The position numbers and the translations under genes were made by a program. The notes under the pieces were generated by a model. It ran no database searches, was not told where the DNA came from, and was given only the letters and a program-made list of their open reading frames with translations. Of a DNA stretch of 64,000 nt, positions 25,961-35,216 are shown in pieces (the first letter of the stretch is position 1; each line of letters begins with the position of its first letter). The DNA comes from Lentzea terrae (GTDB taxonomy: Bacteria; Actinomycetota; Actinomycetes; Mycobacteriales; Pseudonocardiaceae): contig NZ_QFWW01000004.1 in NCBI RefSeq assembly GCF_003265345.1, forward strand, positions 1,303-65,302. Reading direction: 5' to 3'.

Positions 25961-26263
25961 TCACCTGGTGCGGTTGTTGTACGACATCGATATTGCAAAG
26001 CCATCTTTAGTCTGCACCGAGAACGTGAAGGTTCCCCGCCAGTTGTAACGCAGCCACTGAGCAAAGAGGAATACGGCCCGGGCAAGCGCAATTCCGACCA
26101 GCCCGACCGACGCCCACTCGGCATAGGTGCTCGAGTTTTGGTCTTCGAGCACTTTGCTAACCACAACTGAGACCACGATCAGCGGCAGCATGCGTGCTGA
26201 GAAGTTGCTGGGCCCGCCAGGCGTGCCATCAGCCTCATCCAAAAACTTTCTTACTTCAGACAT
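25961..26263 (-). CDS. Small membrane protein upstream of the sigma factor
   Basis: The protein has 100 residues with an ATG start and AAGGGA 8 bases upstream. Two membrane helices lie at about 25-41 (MLPLIVVSVVVSKVL) and 52-70 (VGLVGIALARAVFLFAQWL). A short beta-like tail ends FTFSVQTKDGFAISMSY. No family is recognised. Tight spacing to the sigma gene suggests a shared transcript. Confidence 0.6.
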   Translation of the reverse strand: MSEVRKFLDEADGTPGGPSNFSARMLPLIVVSVVVSKVLEDQNSSTYAEWASVGLVGIALARAVFLFAQWLRYNWRGTFTFSVQTKDGFAISMSYNNRTR

Positions 26264-26286
26264 GACAGGATCCCTTGTAAAATAGA

Positions 26287-26496
26287 CTAACGAGTACCGA
26301 CGGGTCTAGCCAAACCATGCTCCGCGCCGGTCCAGGTGCGAGGAAGCATGAGTCGATCGAACTGAACTGCGGCAGTAATCATGCCATACCGGAACTGGGC
26401 AAATCCCATCAAACTCGCGGCCATTCGCCCAATGGTGAATTTATCAACCATTGGAGTTGTCGAATTAGCCAGCCAGTCACCCGTGGGGCCACCCAT
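26287..26496 (-). CDS. Small hypothetical ORF
   Basis: A 69-residue frame 23 bases upstream of the membrane-protein gene. Composition is plausible (TIGRMAASLMGFAQFRYGMI) but no ribosome site or family is seen. It may be a leader region rather than a gene. Confidence 0.3.
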   Translation of the reverse strand: MGGPTGDWLANSTTPMVDKFTIGRMAASLMGFAQFRYGMITAAVQFDRLMLPRTWTGAEHGLARPVGTR

Positions 26497-27505
26497 ATCG
26501 CCGTGATCACCCGATCAGGCGACCACCAGCCGAGCGACCGCGCGCACGATTGCAACAGCCAACGAACTCGCCGCCCGACCAACGTTCTTTGGACCGGCAC
26601 GGGCGGCGAGCTTCCGTCGGACCCGAGGGTCCTGCCCTGCCTGCACGGCAGTGACACTTGCACGTTAATTGAAGCAACGAGCATCGCATCAGTTTGATGC
26701 GCACTCCACCCAATCGAGCGACGTCACTTTATCGCATGCGCAGGTAAGAGCACACGCGATGCGTCACGATGCGTAGCAGGCCAGCCAGATATTCGACTTA
26801 GTCACCACTCCTTCGAGTGGAACCAGTGCACTGCAGATCACCCCAGGAGGAGTTTCGCTGCGTGATGGAATGGTTCGCTGCGGCAAACGTGTTACGCACA
26901 TCGAAAGGGCGGGAGCATCAACCCTGACGCTACCTGGAGTGATAGTCAGTCACCCATTGTGAGCAGCGGATCCGGATGCCTTACGTGCCGCGACGGTCAG
27001 CCAGCACGTGGAAACGATCAAAGCGTCATGCGCTCAGGTGGGGGCTCGGCCGCGAAGCCAGTCGACCTCGTGGACGAGCAGATAGCGACACTCCAACGAC
27101 GTGTTCGACCTCAGGGACAGCAGCTTGAGTGACGCACCCAGGGGCTTGCGTGTTCTCCTTGCTCGCCTTGATGTTGCCGATCAAGTCGTGCAGGGGCTTG
27201 GTACCACCTGCAACCGCTAGGCCGGTCACCAGGATGTCAATCGACTCCTGCGGTGAGCCTCGATCGTGATGCTGACTTCAGCCTGGTCGGACGTTCGGCG
27301 GCCGTGAAGCGGGATCCCGTTGACTGCCTGTCATTGGCGTCCTTCGGTGCGTGATCCGCTGCCCGAGCGTGCGGGTGGCGTCCGTGCTGTCGGTTGATCG
27401 GCCGACACGTTACGGCCGATCGGGCAGATGTCTTGACCGATTGTCGGGCAGCGTTGCGGTGGCGCGGCACGGAGAGTGAAACCCCGTCGTCGTCTGGGGG
27501 TTGTC
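26497..27505. other. 1-kb region without a supportable gene
   Basis: Short frames on both strands have no recognisable domains and look like decayed coding DNA. It separates the sigma operon from the RHS gene and may hold the RHS promoter near its right end. Confidence 0.4.
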
Positions 27506-30500
27506 ATGGTGCGTCGCCGGTTGAGCGCGTTCGTGGTCTCGGTGTTGTCGATGCAGGTGGCCGCGGTGTTGGCTGCGGAACCCGCGCGAGCGGTCGAGCC
27601 GGTGGCGCCTCCAGGTGCGGTTAACCCCGCGCCGGTGGTGCAGACCGTGACCACACCCGGTCCCACGATCCTCGATGGCCAGTCGATCACGACGGACACG
27701 CTGTGGGGACCGCTGGGATCGCCTTACATCATCCGGAGAACGCTGACGATCGGCGAACAGGCGTCGCTGACTCTGTTGCCGGGCACCGTGATCAAGCTCG
27801 ACGGCCAGGCGGACCACAACGCGGGGATCAGCGTGAAGGGGCAGTTCCTGTCGCTGGGCACGCCAGCCAACCGGGTCGTGATCACGTCGTACAAGGACGA
27901 CATGGTCATGGGTGACACGAACGGCGACGGTTCGGCGTCTGTGCCCGCGCGGGGCGACTGGCTCGGCGTCACGTTGTTCGGGTCGTTGGTACAGCCCGCG
28001 GCCACGCGTCCGGTGTCGGTGCTCGACTACACCGATGTCCGCTATGGCGGCTACAGCAGCGGTGGTTCTTGCCAGGGCCACGGCGCTGTAGGCACCAACG
28101 GAAGTGCGAGCCTGGTCGTGTCCAACTCGAGCATCACCGACTCGTTGATCAATGGTGTGTACTCCGACACCAATCCCGACCTCGGGTTCGTCGGCGTTTA
28201 CAACAGTCACTTCGCGCGGTCGCAGTGCGGCGTCACCACGAGCGGTGATTCGGTCGATGTCGTTGGCAACATCTTCGACAACTCGTTCGGCCTCTTCGCT
28301 TTCTTCGCGTACTCCCCGAAGAAGGTCCGGTTCTGGCACAACGTCGTTGGCGGCAAGGTCACGGTCGCCGGCTCGCCAGCCCCGACGCGAGCGCAGGCGG
28401 ACGTCCGGTTTAACAACCTCGCGGGCGGGGTCGGGTCGTACGGCACGAGCTCGCAGCAGATGCGCGACTACTCGGTGAACTGGTGGTCCCACAACGTCAA
28501 CACCCTGCAGCTGCCGGCGTGCGCGACACAGGCCGAAGCGAGCGCCGCGAGTCCACAATGGACGCTGAACACGTCGACCGTCTGCCCTGACACGCCGGGC
28601 TACACCTATCCCGTCACGGGCTATGTGAAGTCGGTACTCCCGGCGATGTCCGGTGCTCCCGGCGCGGTACCGAACGGTGTCAACGAAGCGTCCGCGCCAC
28701 GGTACGGGCCGGTCAACACCGCGTCCGGGGCGCTCACCTATGAGGCGAGCGATCTGGTGGTGCAGGACGCGGGCAAGCAGGTGACCGCGACTCGCACGTA
28801 CCGCTCCGACGCCGCGGCGGGTGACGCGGGTGTCGGCTGGAGCACGGCGTTCTCCGAGGCGTTGTCGACGGCGAACGGTACGGCGACGATGACCACGGCC
28901 GACGGTGCATCGATCGGGTTCGGTATCGACCCGGCGGCCGGATATCTGCCCGCGCCCGGTGTGTCGGCCGGTTTTGCCAGCGACGCCGGCGGAAGCCAGG
29001 TGACCACGCCGGGCCAGGACACCTATCAGTTCGACCCGAACGGGGCTCTGACCGGCATGCTGCTCGGCGATGCCGGCCACAAGCTCGACATCACCCGCGC
29101 CGGCGGTCAGCTGGAGCGCGTCACCGGTGTCTCGGGCCGCTACATCGCCTACACGCGCACGGACGGCAAACTGCGGTCGCTCAACGACTCGACGGGACGG
29201 TCGGCCGGCTTCGCCTACACCGACGGCCGCCTGACCGCGGCCAGCGGTGTCGACGGCAAGACCGAGACCTATGCCTATGACCCCAACGGGAAGCTGTCGA
29301 AGGTCACCGCGCCGTCCGGACGCGCGAAGCTCGCCGTCGGCTACCACACCGACGGCAAGGTGGCGTGGGTGGAGCAGGAGGGCTCCGGCCGGTCGAGCTT
29401 CAGCTACGACACGGCGAACCGGCGCACGACCGTCACGCTTCCCGACGGCGGGCAGGCCGACCAGGACTACGACAGCAGCGGCCGGCTGGTGACCGACCAG
29501 ATCCGGGGCGGCAGCGGCAGGCACGTCGTCTACGACGGCGAGGGCCGGGCCATGGTCGTGGTCACCGGTGTGCCGACCGTGCCGATGACCGGCTATGGGC
29601 CCGCCGCCGACACCACCGTTTTCGACGGCAATGGCGATCCGGTTATGAAGGTCGACCCGCAGGGCGTGGTGGTGCGTACCACCTTCAACGCCCAGCACAA
29701 GCAGCTGGTCACCACCTACGGCGACGCCACGACGATCACGCGTACCTACGACGGGGACGGACGCCTGGCGACGGTCACCGACCAGCGCGGCAAGGTCTGG
29801 CGCTACGGGTTCAACACGCGTGGCCAGGCGACCGGCCGCACGGACCCGCTGGGCCGCACCGCCACTTACACCTACACCGCGAACGGCGACCGCGCGACGG
29901 TCGCCGACGAGACCGGCGCGACCACGACCTACGACAACGACCCGCAGGGCCGCCCGGCTGCGGTCACCGACCCGATCGGCCGCCGCCGGACGCTCACCTA
30001 CACGGTGTGGGACGAGCCCGAGAGGGTGACCCAATCCGGCGGCGGCGTGTATGCGCTGACCTTCAACGACGACCGGATGCGGGTCACCACCACGGATCCG
30101 ACCGGCGCCACGACCCGCTACGAGTACGACGGCGCGGGCCGGCTCAGCGCCTCGGTGGACCCGGCCGGGCAGCGCACCACGGTCGAGTACGACGGGGCCG
30201 GACGAGCCGTCAAGGTGACCGACGCCCGTGGCGGCGTGACGACCCGCACCTACTCGCCCGAGGGCTGGCCGACCAGCGCCACCGACCCCACCGGCGCGGT
30301 GACGCGGTCCACGTACGACCCGGCGGGCAGGACCGTGCGGATCACCGACGCGCTTGGTCAGGTCGTGCAGACCGTCTACGACCGCGCGGGCCGCACCACG
30401 AAGGTGCAGACCCCGGACGGCGCCACCCGCTCGTACACCTACGACCTGCTCGGCAGGCAGAGCCAGTCGACGGACCCGCTGGGCCGCAAGTGGCTGCAAG

Positions 30501-33500
30501 CCTACGACGCGGCGGGAAACCCCACGGTCACCACGGATCCGCTCGGCAAGACGATCATCGTGGGTTACGACGATCTCAACCGCCCGGCCGGCCGCACGAA
30601 CCAGGCGGGCGCGGTCAGCACCATCACCTACCACGACGCCACCCGCACCACGACGATCACCGATGCGCTTGGCGTCGTCGAGGCGGCGACCACGGATGCC
30701 GCGGGCCAGCTCGTCACCTCGACGGATGGGCGTGGCGGTAGCACGGTCCGCGAATACGACGTGGATGGTCGTGTTGCCAAGGAGACCGGCGCGACCGGTG
30801 GCGTCACCACCTACGCCTACGACGGTGCTGGGCGCGTCAGGTCGATGACCGATCCGCTCGGGCGCACGATCACCGGCGAGTACGACTCACTGGGCCGGCT
30901 GACCAGGCGGACGTGGCCGGGCGAGACCACGGAGACGTTCGAGTACGACGCCGCGGGCAACCTGACCAAGCACACCGACCGCTCCGGAGCGACGCGGACC
31001 TACGGCTACGACGCGGTCAACCGTGCGACCAGCGCCAAGGACCCGCTGGGCTACGAGACCAAGCACGCCTACGACGCGCTGGGACGGCTGACCAGGACCA
31101 CCGATCCCACCGGGGTGGTCGAGGCCACCGGGTACGACCCGGCCGGACGGCCCGCCGTGCGCAGCGACGCGACCGGCGCCAGTTGGGTCAACACCTACGA
31201 CCTCGCGGGCAACGTCCTCACCCACACCGACCCTGCAGGGGTCAAGGTCGCGAACACCTACGACGCGCTCGACCGGCTCACCCGCATCGACACCGACGGG
31301 TACGACCGCAAGTTCACCTACGACCCGATGAGCAGGGTGCTGACCTACACCGACCAGTTCAACCAGGTCAGCACGTTCGAGTACGACGTGCGCGGCCGCC
31401 GGACCGCCTCGATCGACCCGCTCGCCAACCGCACCACCCGCGGCTACGACCTCACGGGCAACGAGGTGAGCGTCACCGCACCGGGCGGGCAGACCAGCCA
31501 ACGCGCCTACGACCTCGCCGGACGGGTGACCTCGGCCAGCGACCCCCTCGGCAACACCAGCCGCAACACCTACAACGCGGCGGGCGAGCTGACCGCGCTG
31601 ACCCTGCCACGGGGCGGCGCCTACACCTACACCTACGACGCGGCCGGCCGCGTCGAGTCCGAACAGGACCCGCGTGCCTCGGTCACCCGGTTCGCCTACG
31701 ACCAGGAGGGACGGCTCACCAGCACCACCTACCCGTCGGGACGCGTCGTGGCGCACGCCTACGACCTCGCGGGACGGCGGACGACGAGTACGGCGGGCAC
31801 GGACGTCCGGACGTTCGGCTACGACACAGCCGGGCGCCTGACCTCCGCGGGCGGCCTCGGCTTCGGCTACGACAACCGCGGCCAGCTCGTCCGCAGCACC
31901 GACGCCGCGGGCGACACGGCGTACACCTACGACGCCGCGCTGCGGCTCGCCTCGAAGACACCGCCCAGCGGCGCCACGACGACATATGCCTACGACACCG
32001 AGGGCCGGCTCTCACAGGTCCGCGGTGGAACCAGCCTGAACTACAGCTACAACTACACGGGCCGGTCGATCACCAGGTCCGCGGTCAGCCCGACGTACGG
32101 CAGCGACACCCGGTACCTCGACGCCGCGCAACGGCCCACCAGAGTCACCGCCGGCAACGGCGCGTACGACGTGACCGCGCAGTACTCGACCAACGGCCAG
32201 GTCACCAGCCTCACCCAGACCGGGTCGGGCACCACGGCGTTCGGCTACGACGCCGCCGGACGGCTCACCTCCGCAGGAACCGCCACCTACGGGTGGGACG
32301 CCGACGGCAACCGCACCGAAGCGTCCACAGTGCAGTCCACCTACGACGCCGCGAACCGGCTGACCGGCGCGTCGGACGGCAGCGCCCACACCTACGACGC
32401 CGACGGCAACCTCACCGACGTCACGAGGTCCGGCACGACAACCCACTACTCCTACAACGGCTTCGGTGAACTCGTCGCCGCGAACAACGGGGCCACCTCG
32501 GTCACCTACGGCCGAGATGCCTTGGGGCGCACCACTAGCAGCGGCGGCGACCAGCTGTCCTACGACGGCCCCTCCACCCGGCTGTCGCAGTTCCGCGCGG
32601 GCACCACCAGGACCGACCTGGTGCGCGACCCGTCGGGCTCACTACTCGCCGAGACCACCCAGGGCGGCGGCAGCTCACGGGTCTTCCACAACCTCCACGG
32701 CGACGTGGGCATGGTCTTCAACGGCACCGTGCAACAGACGAAGACCTACGACGCGTTCGGCAACGCCGCCTCAACGGGCACGGCCCCGGTGCCGCTCGGC
32801 TTCCAGTCGATGCTCACCGACGGAATGACAGGCCTGGTCGACATGGGCGCCCGCAGCTACGACGCGGCAACCGGCCGCTTCACCGCCGTCGACGACGTGG
32901 TCGGCGACCTCACCAGCCCGGTCACCCTCAACCGCTACACCTACGGCAACGCCGACCCGCTGAACTTCTTCGACCCCGACGGCCGGTGGAGCATCCCCGG
33001 CTGGGAACAGGTGACCAGCTTCGTCGCAAAGGTCGCCGACTGGGTCGGCGACCGCATCACCGACACGTTCCCCGCGGCCAAACCGCTCGTCGAGGCCGCC
33101 AAGACCTTGTCCCGCGAGCCAGTGCGCGACGCGCTCATCAAAGCCCTGCCGAAGTCCGTCGCCCAGGTCGCACAGCACGTAGACGCCGTGGTGACCAACA
33201 TCCAGCAGACCGTCTACCGGGTGACACACGACCCCAAGGCCGCGTTCACCCTGGCGGCCTCGTTCGCCGCCGGCGCGGCCACGTTCGCCGGGTGCGCGTT
33301 GCTCACCGCAGGAGCCGGCACGCCGTTGTGCGTGGTGGCGGCGTTCACTGTCGGCGGGGCGGTCGCCGGGGCGCTGGACTGCCCCGACGGCCAGGCGGTG
33401 CTCAGCTGTGCCGGGACCGGTGCACTGGCCGGCGCGGTCGGGGGAGTGGTCGCCGCCGCGACCGGCGGCCTCGGGTTCGTCGCCGCAGGCGCGTTGTCCG

Positions 33501-34105
33501 GCGCCGCCGCCAGTGCGGCGGGACAGCTGCTGACGACCGGCGCCGTGAACATCGACCGGGTAATGGCCGACGGCCTGATCGGCGGAGTTCTTGGGGCGGT
33601 GGGAAAGGCAGGTGTCAAGGCTCCCCAAGCGGCCAGTCGCGTGAGCGCCGGGTGGTCTGCCCTGAAGGAACGCGCCAAGGCCGGCGGCTGGGGCGATGAT
33701 CGGGGATCTATCTCGCTCGGGCGGCCAGGTTCCGCACCCAACGCGCCGGTCGTCGGATCGGGACGCGCCTACTCCGTGGCGTTTGAGGTCCAGCTCAAAA
33801 AGACGTCGTATCCCGGTATCACCCGGGAAGACCATTTCCAGGAAGCCAACACGATGTTGCTGGAGGCGATGGACTCCGATCCAGCCTTCGCCACCGCGAT
33901 GGACGATCTCATCCCTGGATTGCGCGATCAACTGTCCGGCCCCAGAGCGGTCTCGCGCAAGTCGCCGCTCAATTGGACCTGGCACCACGCCCTCGAGCCG
34001 GGCTTGCTCCAACTCGTGCCGCGCGTCCAACACAAGGCAGCCGGTAACTTGCAGAAACTGTTGCACCCCGGTCGCTCTGGGGGATTCAAGAAGTGGGGCG
34101 AGTGA
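27506..34105 (+). CDS. Secreted RHS-repeat polymorphic toxin with WHH-type nuclease C-terminus
   Basis: The protein has 2199 residues from the ATG at 27506 (GTG at 27476 is possible). A signal peptide (RRRLSAFVVSVLSMQVAAVL) is followed by a beta-helix-like domain to about residue 330. A DUF6531-like start (GPVNTASGALTYEASDLVVQ) opens the shell, which has roughly fifty YD repeats (YDAAGR, TYDALGR). The RHS core ends YGNADPLNFFDPDGRW at about 1825. A hydrophobic glycine/alanine-rich stretch follows, then the toxin tip SPLNWTWHHALEPGLLQLVP, an HNH/ENDO VII fold with the WHH signature. The RHS shell protects the toxin for contact-dependent killing. The immunity gene overlaps its stop. Confidence 0.9.
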   Translation: MVRRRLSAFVVSVLSMQVAAVLAAEPARAVEPVAPPGAVNPAPVVQTVTTPGPTILDGQSITTDTLWGPLGSPYIIRRTLTIGEQASLTLLPGTVIKLDGQADHNAGISVKGQFLSLGTPANRVVITSYKDDMVMGDTNGDGSASVPARGDWLGVTLFGSLVQPAATRPVSVLDYTDVRYGGYSSGGSCQGHGAVGTNGSASLVVSNSSITDSLINGVYSDTNPDLGFVGVYNSHFARSQCGVTTSGDSVDVVGNIFDNSFGLFAFFAYSPKKVRFWHNVVGGKVTVAGSPAPTRAQADVRFNNLAGGVGSYGTSSQQMRDYSVNWWSHNVNTLQLPACATQAEASAASPQWTLNTSTVCPDTPGYTYPVTGYVKSVLPAMSGAPGAVPNGVNEASAPRYGPVNTASGALTYEASDLVVQDAGKQVTATRTYRSDAAAGDAGVGWSTAFSEALSTANGTATMTTADGASIGFGIDPAAGYLPAPGVSAGFASDAGGSQVTTPGQDTYQFDPNGALTGMLLGDAGHKLDITRAGGQLERVTGVSGRYIAYTRTDGKLRSLNDSTGRSAGFAYTDGRLTAASGVDGKTETYAYDPNGKLSKVTAPSGRAKLAVGYHTDGKVAWVEQEGSGRSSFSYDTANRRTTVTLPDGGQADQDYDSSGRLVTDQIRGGSGRHVVYDGEGRAMVVVTGVPTVPMTGYGPAADTTVFDGNGDPVMKVDPQGVVVRTTFNAQHKQLVTTYGDATTITRTYDGDGRLATVTDQRGKVWRYGFNTRGQATGRTDPLGRTATYTYTANGDRATVADETGATTTYDNDPQGRPAAVTDPIGRRRTLTYTVWDEPERVTQSGGGVYALTFNDDRMRVTTTDPTGATTRYEYDGAGRLSASVDPAGQRTTVEYDGAGRAVKVTDARGGVTTRTYSPEGWPTSATDPTGAVTRSTYDPAGRTVRITDALGQVVQTVYDRAGRTTKVQTPDGATRSYTYDLLGRQSQSTDPLGRKWLQAYDAAGNPTVTTDPLGKTIIVGYDDLNRPAGRTNQAGAVSTITYHDATRTTTITDALGVVEAATTDAAGQLVTSTDGRGGSTVREYDVDGRVAKETGATGGVTTYAYDGAGRVRSMTDPLGRTITGEYDSLGRLTRRTWPGETTETFEYDAAGNLTKHTDRSGATRTYGYDAVNRATSAKDPLGYETKHAYDALGRLTRTTDPTGVVEATGYDPAGRPAVRSDATGASWVNTYDLAGNVLTHTDPAGVKVANTYDALDRLTRIDTDGYDRKFTYDPMSRVLTYTDQFNQVSTFEYDVRGRRTASIDPLANRTTRGYDLTGNEVSVTAPGGQTSQRAYDLAGRVTSASDPLGNTSRNTYNAAGELTALTLPRGGAYTYTYDAAGRVESEQDPRASVTRFAYDQEGRLTSTTYPSGRVVAHAYDLAGRRTTSTAGTDVRTFGYDTAGRLTSAGGLGFGYDNRGQLVRSTDAAGDTAYTYDAALRLASKTPPSGATTTYAYDTEGRLSQVRGGTSLNYSYNYTGRSITRSAVSPTYGSDTRYLDAAQRPTRVTAGNGAYDVTAQYSTNGQVTSLTQTGSGTTAFGYDAAGRLTSAGTATYGWDADGNRTEASTVQSTYDAANRLTGASDGSAHTYDADGNLTDVTRSGTTTHYSYNGFGELVAANNGATSVTYGRDALGRTTSSGGDQLSYDGPSTRLSQFRAGTTRTDLVRDPSGSLLAETTQGGGSSRVFHNLHGDVGMVFNGTVQQTKTYDAFGNAASTGTAPVPLGFQSMLTDGMTGLVDMGARSYDAATGRFTAVDDVVGDLTSPVTLNRYTYGNADPLNFFDPDGRWSIPGWEQVTSFVAKVADWVGDRITDTFPAAKPLVEAAKTLSREPVRDALIKALPKSVAQVAQHVDAVVTNIQQTVYRVTHDPKAAFTLAASFAAGAATFAGCALLTAGAGTPLCVVAAFTVGGAVAGALDCPDGQAVLSCAGTGALAGAVGGVVAAATGGLGFVAAGALSGAAASAAGQLLTTGAVNIDRVMADGLIGGVLGAVGKAGVKAPQAASRVSAGWSALKERAKAGGWGDDRGSISLGRPGSAPNAPVVGSGRAYSVAFEVQLKKTSYPGITREDHFQEANTMLLEAMDSDPAFATAMDDLIPGLRDQLSGPRAVSRKSPLNWTWHHALEPGLLQLVPRVQHKAAGNLQKLLHPGRSGGFKKWGE

Positions 34106-34407
34106 TGGCGACACTCAGGGAGCTGCTCGACCGGCTCGACGAGTTGGACGACGACGTGACCATCTACGCCGCCAAACCGTGGACCTGCGAGTCCGCGGCG
34201 ACTGCGGCCGTACAACACAGTCCCGAAATGCGAGCGGCGCTCGCCAGCGGGATGACCTACCTGCTGGAGGTCGACTTGGCGCGCGACGTGCTCGAGACCT
34301 GGCACGAGTGGCGACCGGGGCGAACGGCGACCTCGGACGACAAGTGTGCCGCGGTCATCCACTATGCCGAGTTCGACGCGTACCTCGAACCGGACCACAC
34401 CGACTAG
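34105..34407 (+). CDS. Probable immunity protein for the RHS-WHH toxin
   Basis: The protein has 100 residues from the ATG at 34105, overlapping the toxin stop (TGATG). It is acidic and helical (MATLRELLDRLDELDDDVTI, LLEVDLARDVLETWHEW). Small, acidic and directly downstream of the toxin is the usual form of RHS immunity genes. The specific family is not recognised. Confidence 0.7.
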   Translation: MATLRELLDRLDELDDDVTIYAAKPWTCESAATAAVQHSPEMRAALASGMTYLLEVDLARDVLETWHEWRPGRTATSDDKCAAVIHYAEFDAYLEPDHTD

Positions 34408-34559
34408 AACGGCTTCGGGACAATCTGTTCCTCGGTGGTCTGGAGCTCCGTCGTGGCGGTGATTCGAATACATGCTTGCCGGAAAGGATGCCGTGCCCGA
34501 TGCGCTCGACGACACGCTAGGGCAGCTCCGGGCGAGCCGGATCGGGAACGCGGCGACGA

Positions 34560-34930
34560 TCGCTGCAAGACCGCCACCAGCGACCCGTCGGGCACCACCT
34601 CCTTCGACTACGACGCCGCGGACAGGCTCAGCGCGGCCAACGATCCGTCCTTTGGCCGCACCACGGTCGAGTACGACGCGGCGGGACGACGCACGCGGAT
34701 CACCATCCGGTGCGGCGGTGTCATCACGCGCCAGTACTCCCCCGAGGGCTGGCCCACTCAGATCACCGATCTGGCCGGCGCGGTGACGCGCGACGCCCAT
34801 GGACCGCAAGTGACTGCAGGCCTACGAACCGGCCGGAAACCCCACCGTGACAAAGGATCCGCTGAGCGAGACGATCGTGGTCGGCTACGACGACCTCGGC
34901 CGGTAGGTCAGCCGTACCACGCGGATGAGG
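34560..34930 (+). pseudogene. Decayed RHS-repeat fragment
   Basis: The frames read [33 protein letters not shown] and [20 protein letters not shown], then, after a shift, [17 protein letters not shown] and VVGYDDLGR with two in-frame stops. These resemble stretches of the intact RHS gene about 4.5 kb upstream. It is a displaced RHS scrap, of the kind seen near orphan toxin tips, but no tip is attached. Confidence 0.75.
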
Positions 34931-34934
34931 TGCG

Positions 34935-35216
34935 CGGCATGCGTGGCTCCAACGCGCGGGCGGTCATCGGAGCCGAACTGGACGCGGCCTACTTCCACCT
35001 GTACGGCGTGCCACACGACGACGTGGACTACATCATGGACACGTCCGCGCTTTCAAGAACAACGACCCGGAACGGTTCGTCCGCGCCAAGCGGGCGATCC
35101 TCGACATCTAGGACGCCATGGCCAAGTCCATCGAGACCGGCGAGCCATACCACACCAGGCTCGACCCGCCGCCCGGCCAAGGCCCACGTCACCCGGCCAA
35201 GGGAGTCCGCCAGTGA
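34935..35216 (+). pseudogene. C-terminal remnant of an Eco57I/PglX-type DNA methyltransferase
   Basis: One frame reads [20 protein letters not shown] and [10 protein letters not shown] shifted frame continues [19 protein letters not shown], a TAG stop, then [20 protein letters not shown] and a [13 protein letters not shown] end. This is the standard tail of adenine methyltransferases of the type IIG/ISP or BREX kind. It has one frameshift and one nonsense codon and ends at the McrB start. It suggests a restriction system that once preceded McrBC. Confidence 0.75.

Noticed and set aside
27410-30634. 1074-residue minus-strand open frame
   Set aside because: It is antisense to the RHS gene. YD-repeat codons leave the opposite strand open, and its product is Val/Arg/Gly low-complexity with no domain.
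32771-34114. 447-residue minus-strand open frame
   Set aside because: Also antisense to the RHS C-terminal half, with no ribosome site and no recognisable domain.
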